Shown piece after piece: positions 1 to 5,103 of a DNA stretch of 7,293 nucleotides (positions are counted from its first letter, which is position 1; each line of letters opens with the position of its first letter). The notes below the pieces were generated by a model. It worked only from the letters and a program-made list of their open reading frames with translations. It was not told the DNA's origin and made no database searches. The position numbers and the translations under genes are program-made. The stretch comes from JADLGL01 sp964611195 (lineage in GTDB: Bacteria; Pseudomonadota; Alphaproteobacteria; Rhizobiales; Kaistiaceae), in contig CAZSXA010000120.1 in NCBI GenBank assembly GCA_964611195.1, positions 1 through 7,293 of the forward strand. The letters run 5' to 3'.

Positions 1-2
1 TT

Positions 3-962
3 GGCGCCGCTTTGGCCGCCGGACCGTTCGATGGCGCCACCGCATCACCGGGCGGCGACGATCTTCTGATCGCCGCCCAGCAAGCGGATCGCGGCGAGGA
101 GACCGGCGCCGTGGCCGGCCGGATATTCGTCGCTCGCGGCGGCTCGAGCCCGCCCCAGGGGTTGACGCTCGCAGGCGAGTTTCTCGACGTCGACAGCGAC
201 CTCGCCGGCGCCGACGTGATTCCCAACGCCAATCTCAGCGCCCTCAAGCTGATATCGGCGGATTTCGACGCCGATGGCGCCGCCGACTTCGCCGCGGGGC
301 TGCCAACCGCCGGCTTCCCGGGAACCGACGGCACGCTTGCCCGCGCCGGTGCGCTGGCGACGCTGTCGGGCGCCGAGGGAGAATTCGACTCAGGCACGGC
401 CCAGCTCTGGCACCAAGACGTCACCCGCTTCACCGGCGATGTCGAGACCGCCGACGAACTCGCCGGCGCCCTCGCCGTCGGCGACCTCAACGACGATGGC
501 TATGGCGATCTCGTGATCGGCGTCCCGGGCGAAGACGAAGCGGACCGACCCGATCGCGGCCTCTTTCACCTGCTCTACGGCTCCGAGAACGGCCTCACGA
601 TCGAAAGCATCCAGACGCTGCACCACGATCTCGAATTGATCCAGGTGCAGTGGGGATTGGGCGCCGCGGGCGATTTCTTCGCCGCGGCACTCGGCGTCGG
701 CGACTTCAACGGTGACGGATACCACGATATCGCCATCGGCGTGCCCGGGCGCGACGGCCCGGATGGACTGGCCGACGCCGGCGCCGTCATCGTTCTCGAC
801 GGCTCTGGCCGCGGCACGACGACTGTCAGATCGCGTCTTGTGTCGTTCGAGACGATGACGTCTCTCGGGCTCGAGCCGGCTGCTGGCGACTACCTCGGAT
901 CATCGGTGAGCGGCGGGGATGCGGATTGCTGGCTGCCGACGCTCTGCCAGCGCTTCTACTGA
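3..962 (+). CDS. FG-GAP repeat (integrin-alpha-type beta-propeller) protein, 5' end outside window
   Basis: The frame is open from the left edge (GAALAAGPFDG), so the TTG at 12 is not believable as a start and the gene begins upstream. About 319 codons are visible. They consist of FG-GAP/VCBS-like repeats: a degenerate one near nt 9-80, then DFDADGAADF near 261-290, GDLNDDGYGDLVIGVPG near 480-534 and GDFNGDGYHDIAIGVPG near 699-750. DLNDDGYGD and DFNGDGYHD match the calcium-binding DxNxDGxxD loop of this family. Such proteins are normally exported and form a beta-propeller used for adhesion or ligand binding; any signal peptide would lie off-window. A further repeat begins (AGDYLGSSVSGGDAD, near 882-926) but breaks into a short unrelated tail, CWLPTLCQRFY, before the TGA. 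The 3' end overlaps the convergent WD40 gene by 7 bp. The family call is firm; ligand and role are unknown. Confidence 0.85.
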   Translation, partial: GAALAAGPFDGATASPGGDDLLIAAQQADRGEETGAVAGRIFVARGGSSPPQGLTLAGEFLDVDSDLAGADVIPNANLSALKLISADFDADGAADFAAGLPTAGFPGTDGTLARAGALATLSGAEGEFDSGTAQLWHQDVTRFTGDVETADELAGALAVGDLNDDGYGDLVIGVPGEDEADRPDRGLFHLLYGSENGLTIESIQTLHHDLELIQVQWGLGAAGDFFAAALGVGDFNGDGYHDIAIGVPGRDGPDGLADAGAVIVLDGSGRGTTTVRSRLVSFETMTSLGLEPAAGDYLGSSVSGGDADCWLPTLCQRFY

Positions 963-2101
963 GATCCGCCCCCGGGCACATCCCAAATGCTGGCGGTGCC
1001 GTCGGTAGCGGCCGTCAGGACAAGCGCCCCGTCCGGCGAGAATTCGATCGCGGTCACTTCCCCGATGTGACCGGGGAGGACGGCCACCAGGCCACCATCC
1101 TCCGCCGACCAGATACGGCCGGTGAAGTCATCGGAGCCTGTCGCCACGAAGGCACCGGTCGGCGAGAAATCGATCGTGGTGATGGCGATCACATGGCCGT
1201 CGAGCCGTGCTGCTACTGCGCCGCCGCCGACATCCCAAAGCACGGCGTCGCCGTCATTCGACGCGCTGAGCAGGAGGCCGCCGTTCGGCGAGAAGGCGAG
1301 CGCCCGGACCTCGCCGTCATGGCCGAGCAGAACCGCCTCTTCCGCTCCGGTTGCGACATCCCATAGCCGGACCGTGCGGTCCGCCGAACCGGTCGCCAGC
1401 AGCGTGCCGTCGGGGGAGAATGCGAGCGCACTGACAAGGCTTTCGTGCCGGACCTGAAGCAATTCGGTCCCGCTATCGGCACCCCACAACCGGGCTGTGC
1501 CGTCATACGAGACGGTAGCAACCAGAGAGCCATCCGGCGAGAAACGCGCGTCCCAGACCAAACCGCCATGCCCGGCCAGGACGGCAATCTCATCGCCGGT
1601 GGCGATATCCCAGATCCGGGCGGTGTTGTCGTAGAGCGTGGTCACGACCCGCTCGCTGCCGGGTCCGAAGGCCGCGTTGGTGACGGCCTGTACCCGCTCG
1701 CGTCGGCCGAGCGCCTGCAGCGTCGCCACGACTTCGCCGGTCGCAGCATCCCAGACGATCGTTCCATCACGACCGAAGGTGAGGATCAGATCGCCGTTCG
1801 GCGAGAACGAAGCACCGTCGACAACGTTGTCATGGCCACTGAGCACGAGGATGCTCTCGGCGGTCTCCTGGTCCCACACCCGGGCATCGCCGTCATTCGA
1901 TGCGGTGACGACCTTTGTTCCGTCAGGGGAAAACGCTGCGGCAGTGAGCGCGTCGGTGTGGCCGAAGAGTATGCGAAGTTCGGCCGCTTCTGGTCCCGCT
2001 GGCTGGGCGGAGACGACGCCGCTGAGCACCATTGCCACAGCAAAGCCAAGCTGCGGCAACAGCCCCCGATTTGCAGTCACGAAGGTGCGTCCTCCCGACA
2101 T
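956..2101 (-). CDS. Exported WD40-repeat beta-propeller protein (eight repeats)
   Basis: The protein is 381 residues long. The start at 2101 is chosen over an in-frame ATG at 2167 because it has an AAGG Shine-Dalgarno 7 nt upstream and begins a plausible signal peptide: basic N-region, hydrophobic core LGFAVAMVLSGVV, likely cleavage after VSA at residue 32. The rest, from about residue 44, is eight tandem WD40 repeats of about 42 residues. Most show GH...FSPDG...DGTARLWD. Repeat 3 (QALGRRERV...) lacks the GH pair and carries a small insertion, repeat 5 has RH, and repeat 2 is shortened before its IVWD. No kinase, caspase, protease or transmembrane domain is attached, so it is probably a periplasmic or secreted interaction scaffold; the partner is unknown. 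It lies downstream of the flavodoxin gene on the same strand but 107 bp away, so separate transcription is possible. Confidence 0.9.
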   Translation of the reverse strand: MSGGRTFVTANRGLLPQLGFAVAMVLSGVVSAQPAGPEAAELRILFGHTDALTAAAFSPDGTKVVTASNDGDARVWDQETAESILVLSGHDNVVDGASFSPNGDLILTFGRDGTIVWDAATGEVVATLQALGRRERVQAVTNAAFGPGSERVVTTLYDNTARIWDIATGDEIAVLAGHGGLVWDARFSPDGSLVATVSYDGTARLWGADSGTELLQVRHESLVSALAFSPDGTLLATGSADRTVRLWDVATGAEEAVLLGHDGEVRALAFSPNGGLLLSASNDGDAVLWDVGGGAVAARLDGHVIAITTIDFSPTGAFVATGSDDFTGRIWSAEDGGLVAVLPGHIGEVTAIEFSPDGALVLTAATDGTASIWDVPGGGSQ

Positions 2102-2108
2102 GTCGCCG

Positions 2109-2112
2109 CCTT
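2109..2112 (-). promoter_or_regulatory. Shine-Dalgarno deciding the start of the WD40 gene
   Basis: The minus strand reads AAGGCGG upstream of the ATG at 2101, with AAGG separated from the start by 7 nt. No comparable site fits the upstream in-frame ATG at 2167. This supports the start that exposes the signal peptide. Confidence 0.6.
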
Positions 2113-2165
2113 GCGACGAGTTGTAGTTGCGTTCCGGCCGACGTCTTCTCGCGTCGCGCCGCCAC

Positions 2166-2194
2166 ACTATCTCACGAAACGACTGGCCTGAAAA
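2166..2194 (-). promoter_or_regulatory. Possible sigma70-type promoter for the WD40 gene
   Basis: On the minus strand, TTTTCA (2189-2194) and GATAGT (2166-2171) are separated by exactly 17 nt. Each matches the TTGACA/TATAAT consensus at four of six positions. The implied transcript start would be near 2159, giving a leader of about 58 nt. It lies in the 107-bp gap after the flavodoxin gene. Matches of this quality occur by chance, so this is only a candidate. Confidence 0.3.
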
Positions 2195-2208
2195 CGGAAC
2201 GCCGAAGT

Positions 2209-2721
2209 TCAGCCACGGCCATTGATCTCGGCAGCGACCGCTGTTGCCCAGGCATCAATGTCCTGCCAGTCGCGGTAGTCGCCCTCGTCGGCGCCGACCA
2301 TTCGGATTACCGCCTTCTCACCGAAGCCGAGTTCATCCTTGTCCAGCTTGCCCGGGAAGACGTGGTGACCGCGCGCATTCAGCGACTTCGCAAGGTCGTC
2401 GATCCCGAACGGATTGTCGGGGGCCGGCGGTTCGTTATCGAGCGGACCGGACGAAAACAGCCAAAGCGGAACGCTGCTCAGGACACTCTTGTGATCCTCA
2501 GCGAACGACCGCGCTTCCTTCACCCATCGCCCCATATAGATGGCACTACCCAACAGCACAGCCCGGAACCCGCTGGGTTCCGCGATCTCATCGAGGTCGC
2601 GAACCTCCGCGGTGAGGCCGGCCTTCGCCAAGGCGGCGCCGATCGCATCCGCGATCTCGCGCGTGGCACCGTGGCGGCTGGCAACGGCAACAAGAACGGG
2701 GCTGCTGCTGTCGTTCGCCAT
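2209..2721 (-). CDS. Flavodoxin-domain protein (FMN-binding, HemG-like family)
   Basis: The protein has 170 residues, the size of a single flavodoxin domain. The ATG at 2721 is chosen because GGAG (2728-2731) sits 6 nt upstream and homology-like sequence begins at once; the open frame further upstream only runs antiphase through the ParA-like gene. The N-terminal strand and loop VAVASRHGATREIA resemble the FMN-phosphate loop of flavodoxins. VLLGSAIYMGRW and PLWLFSSGPLDN fit the isoalloxazine-binding region. GKLDKDELGFGEKAV and the C-terminal DEGDYRDWQDIDAWATAVAAEI are typical of stand-alone flavodoxin-domain proteins related to protoporphyrinogen/menaquinone-type HemG flavoproteins. It is expected to be a cytosolic electron carrier or quinone-linked reductase; the substrate cannot be read from sequence. 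It lies 25 bp behind the ParA-like gene, suggesting cotranscription. A true HemG role is not established. Confidence 0.87.
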   Translation of the reverse strand: MANDSSSPVLVAVASRHGATREIADAIGAALAKAGLTAEVRDLDEIAEPSGFRAVLLGSAIYMGRWVKEARSFAEDHKSVLSSVPLWLFSSGPLDNEPPAPDNPFGIDDLAKSLNARGHHVFPGKLDKDELGFGEKAVIRMVGADEGDYRDWQDIDAWATAVAAEINGRG

Positions 2722-2727
2722 CGCGCG

Positions 2728-2731
2728 CTCC
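2728..2731 (-). promoter_or_regulatory. Shine-Dalgarno deciding the start of the flavodoxin gene
   Basis: GGAG on the minus strand, 6 nt before the ATG at 2721, lies in the 25-bp gap after the ParA-like stop codon. It fixes the start within a longer open frame that overlaps the neighbouring gene. Confidence 0.7.
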
Positions 2732-2746
2732 GTCCCAGACCTGCCT

Positions 2747-3478
2747 TTACTTCGCCTTGGTGCGCCGCCGCGTGGATTTCGTGCCGACAGCGGAGAGAAC
2801 GCCTGCCTCCTCGAATTCGGCGAACACCCGATCCAGCCACGAGCGGACATAGCCGCGCAGCACGAAGGAATTCGCCCGGTCGTCGATGAACGAGGTGAAC
2901 GGGACGCCGGCGAGGTCGACCTGCTCATAGGCGAGGTCGTTGAGCTTGGGGACCGTAACCTCGGTGGCGCTCTTAACCTGGTTGAAGTAGCTTCTATAAG
3001 TCCCTGGGTCCCATTCGAAATAGCTTCCCTCGGCGACGTAGTTCTTGACCAGGTAATAATGCGCGTCGGCCGCAAAGGGCGCCGTCTCGGAGATTTCGTC
3101 GAGCGAAGCGATCGACGAGCCGAGAATGTGGAAAAGCATGAAGTTGAACTCGCCCTCCGCGGCCGCGTCGAGGAAGCCGACTTCAAGGAGGGTCTCGAGG
3201 ATCGTCCGCAGCTGGCCGGCGCGGACATCGACCACGCTCACCGTGTCGGGCTGCTCCTCCAGCGTATCGATGATCCGCATCTGGTCGGAGGTGTGCGACA
3301 TGTTCACGACTTCGGTGATGTCGCCATAGAAGCGCTGAAGCGTGCCGCCCGGCGCTTCGGTGTCGAACGCCCGGGTGTTGATCTCGTTCTCGTGCAGATA
3401 GTCGAGGAGGACGCGGCTGATCGTGGTCTTGCCGACACCGCCCTTGTCTGCGCCCACCAGAATAAGCGTCGTCTTCAT
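2747..3478 (-). CDS. ParA/MinD/CobQ-type P-loop ATPase, orphan
   Basis: The protein has 243 residues. The ATG at 3478 has AAGGGA (3485-3490) 6 nt upstream. After the first beta-strand (TLILVGA) comes KGGVGKTT at residues 12-19, the deviant Walker A motif with signature Lys12 and Lys17 that defines the ParA/MinD (SIMIBI) class. Residues 39-45 read DTEAPGG in the switch I position, where classical ParA has a D-x-DPQ-like motif. VSVVDVRAG (Asp84) resembles the Walker B/switch II strand. The middle and C-terminal parts (FHILGSSIASLDEI, YFEWDPGTY, PKLNDLA, SFVLRGYVRSWL) are not classical ParA and recall TraL/StbB-like or uncharacterised ParA-like proteins. It ends in a basic tail, TKSTRRRTKAK, which might bind nucleic acid. 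No ParB or centromere-like repeats are visible, so plasmid partition is not supported. The downstream partner is the flavodoxin gene. NTPase class is secure; function is unknown. Confidence 0.87.
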   Translation of the reverse strand: MKTTLILVGADKGGVGKTTISRVLLDYLHENEINTRAFDTEAPGGTLQRFYGDITEVVNMSHTSDQMRIIDTLEEQPDTVSVVDVRAGQLRTILETLLEVGFLDAAAEGEFNFMLFHILGSSIASLDEISETAPFAADAHYYLVKNYVAEGSYFEWDPGTYRSYFNQVKSATEVTVPKLNDLAYEQVDLAGVPFTSFIDDRANSFVLRGYVRSWLDRVFAEFEEAGVLSAVGTKSTRRRTKAK

Positions 3479-3725
3479 CGCCGGTCCCTTCGAAATCAGC
3501 CCGCCCGTCAGGCGTGGCCTGTCTCCCTGCCGCCCCGACAGTGTACACCCTCGCCGTTATCCGCAAGGGGCGGCGCGCCGATCCGGGGGCATTCCGCAAC
3601 CGGGCTTTGCGTTACTGCGCGAATTCGGCATCACGACGGCAGGTGGAGGTTTGTGCACGCTTTCTGCCGCCTCGTCCCTAGGCTAGAAGGGCATGGTCGA
3701 ACGCAGCGTCGAAAGGGCCGAAGCC
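3479..3725. promoter_or_regulatory. Divergent intergenic region between the ParA-like gene and ugd
   Basis: These 247 bp separate two divergent genes and must hold both promoters. I see no convincing -35/-10 pair for either. Two perfect palindromes stand out: GTGTACAC at 3541-3548 and CGGCGCGCCG at 3571-3580. Either could be part of an operator, but both are short and the second is pure G+C, so chance is a real alternative. No small gene is supported here. Confidence 0.5.
3712..3717 (+). promoter_or_regulatory. Shine-Dalgarno deciding the start of ugd
   Basis: AAAGGG lies 8 nt before the ATG at 3726. The alternative in-frame ATG at 3693 has AAGG only 2 nt upstream, too close to work well, and would add 11 residues before the usual family N-terminus MRIAVVGSGYVG. 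Confidence 0.65.
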
Positions 3726-5090
3726 ATGAGGATAGCGGTCGTCGGGTCGGGCTATGTCGGCCTGGTTTCAGGCGCGTGCCTGGCCGAGATCGGTCATGAC
3801 GTGGTGTGCATCGACAGCGACGCCGGCAAGATTGCCGCGCTTCGGACGGGCCGAATGCCGTTTTATGAGGCCGGCCTTGAGCAACTGGTAGACGGCAACG
3901 CCGCGGCCGGCCGGCTCAGATTCGCCGATTCCCTCGCCGACGGCGTCCCGGATGCCGATGCCGTCATTCTCGCGGTGGGGACGCCGAGCCGGCTCGAAGA
4001 TGGCGAGGCCGATCTCAGCTACATCCACGCCGCCATCGACGACCTGGCCGAGCACCTGAAGCCGGGCGTCACGCTCATCTCGAAATCGACCGTGCCGGTC
4101 GGGACCGGCGATCAGATCGCTGCCCGCCTCGGTCGCCGCCGGCCGAATTTCGAGGTCGACGTCGTGTCCTGCCCGGAGTTCCTCCGCGAAGGCGCCGCGA
4201 TCGAAGACTTCATGCGCCCGCACCGCATCCTCGTCGGCAGCGGCTCTCCGCGGGGCGAGGCAGTGCTGCGCGAGATCTATGCGCCGCTGATCGAGGTCGG
4301 CGTCCCGTTCCTGGTGATGGACCGCCGCTCGGCCGAGCTCGCCAAATATGCGGCCAACGCCTTCCTTGCCACGAAGCTCGCCTTCATCAACGAGATGGCC
4401 GACTTCGCCGAGAACGTCTCCGCCGACATCGAGGCGGTGGCGAACGCGATCGGCCTCGATCCCCGCATCGGCCAGTCCTACCTCCGCGTCGGGCCCGGTT
4501 TCGGCGGCTCGTGCTTCCCCAAGGACGCCATGGCCCTCCACCGCACCGGCGAGGAGGTGCAAGCGTCGCTGCGGATCGTCGAGACCGTGATTGCGGTCAA
4601 CGAGCAGCGGAAGCGGTCGATGGCCGGCCGCATCGTCGACGCAGTCGGCGGCGATGTCGACGGCAAGGTCATTGCGGTGCTCGGCGTGACCTTCAAGGCA
4701 GGGACGGACGACGTCCGGGATTCGCCGGCGATTCCGATCATTCGCCGCCTGGAGGCCCGTGGCGCAGTGATCCGCGCCTTCGATCCCGGCCTTGAGGAGC
4801 CGCCGACGCACGCCGCCTTCACCAATGTCGAGTGGCCGGGCCGCATCGAGGCGACCCTGCAATCGGCCGACGCGGCCGTCGTGGTCACCGACTGGGACGA
4901 TTTCAGGGACTTCAGCCTTTCCGACATGGCGAGCCGTCTCGCCACGCCGACGCTAATCGACCTTCGCAACCTCTTCGATCCATCGGAAGCGGCGGCGGCG
5001 GGCCTCAACTACTTCTCGCTCGGAAGAGGCGCTCACCGCGGCAAGACGACGTCGGAACGCCCGGCAAGCGGCTTGAAGGTCGTAGGCTAG
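3726..5090 (+). CDS. ugd: UDP-glucose 6-dehydrogenase
   Basis: The enzyme oxidises UDP-glucose to UDP-glucuronate with two NAD+ in the cytosol, feeding acidic exopolysaccharide, capsule or LPS synthesis. The 454-residue length is typical. Visible features in order: N-terminal Rossmann GSGYVG (residues 7-12), SKSTVPVGTG, CPEFLREG with Glu151, then AKYAANAFLATKLAFINE with Lys207 and Asn211. GPGFGGSCFPKDA carries the catalytic Cys263, and LGVTFKAGTDDVRDSP opens the C-terminal UDP-binding domain. The Lys/Asn/Cys set has the same relative spacing as the active-site residues known from streptococcal UGDH (K204, N208, C260). The C-terminal end carries a short extension rich in Arg, Lys and Ser. The gene diverges from the ParA-like gene and converges on the GT-B gene. 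GDP-mannose dehydrogenase is a related alternative, but the motif set favours UDP-glucose. Confidence 0.95.
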   Translation: MRIAVVGSGYVGLVSGACLAEIGHDVVCIDSDAGKIAALRTGRMPFYEAGLEQLVDGNAAAGRLRFADSLADGVPDADAVILAVGTPSRLEDGEADLSYIHAAIDDLAEHLKPGVTLISKSTVPVGTGDQIAARLGRRRPNFEVDVVSCPEFLREGAAIEDFMRPHRILVGSGSPRGEAVLREIYAPLIEVGVPFLVMDRRSAELAKYAANAFLATKLAFINEMADFAENVSADIEAVANAIGLDPRIGQSYLRVGPGFGGSCFPKDAMALHRTGEEVQASLRIVETVIAVNEQRKRSMAGRIVDAVGGDVDGKVIAVLGVTFKAGTDDVRDSPAIPIIRRLEARGAVIRAFDPGLEEPPTHAAFTNVEWPGRIEATLQSADAAVVVTDWDDFRDFSLSDMASRLATPTLIDLRNLFDPSEAAAAGLNYFSLGRGAHRGKTTSERPASGLKVVG

Positions 5091-5103
5091 CTGCCGAGAC
5101 GCC

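Noticed and set aside
926..1000. A -1/+1 frameshift restoring the last FG-GAP repeat (frame with ADALPALLLRSAPG)
   Set aside because: The alternative frame looks faintly FG-GAP-like, but beyond 956 it is simply antisense to the WD40 C-terminus (WDVPGGGSQ), so the likeness is probably accidental. Kept only as a check on the read sequence.
926..2191. Long plus-strand open frames opposite the WD40 gene
   Set aside because: They mirror the repeat structure of the WD40 gene in antisense (recurring RREIDRG-like words), lack domain sense, and are expected in GC-rich DNA.
2190..2210. Possible terminator after the flavodoxin gene (GAAC-loop-GTTC followed by a T run)
   Set aside because: The stem is only 4 bp and the T run is short and interrupted; too weak to call.
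2722..3228. N-terminal extension of the flavodoxin gene in the same open frame
   Set aside because: The extra 169 codons lie out of phase within the ParA-like gene, are Ser/Arg/Pro rich, and a good Shine-Dalgarno marks the ATG at 2721.
2747..3478. Plasmid partition locus (parA)
   Set aside because: No parB, no iterated centromere-like repeats and no replication gene; the neighbours are chromosomal-type metabolic and polysaccharide genes.
3423..3686. Small plus-strand gene spanning the ParA-like start and the divergent gap
   Set aside because: It begins inside the ParA-like gene in antisense, has no Shine-Dalgarno of note and no recognisable content.
2540..3799. 419-codon plus-strand open frame opposite the flavodoxin and ParA-like genes
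   Set aside because: It runs antisense through two well-supported genes and into ugd in another frame, with low-complexity Arg/Ala/Gly-rich content and no recognisable domain.
3768..4862. 364-codon minus-strand open frame inside ugd
   Set aside because: Antisense shadow of a gene with full catalytic motifs; the translation is compositionally biased and unrecognisable.
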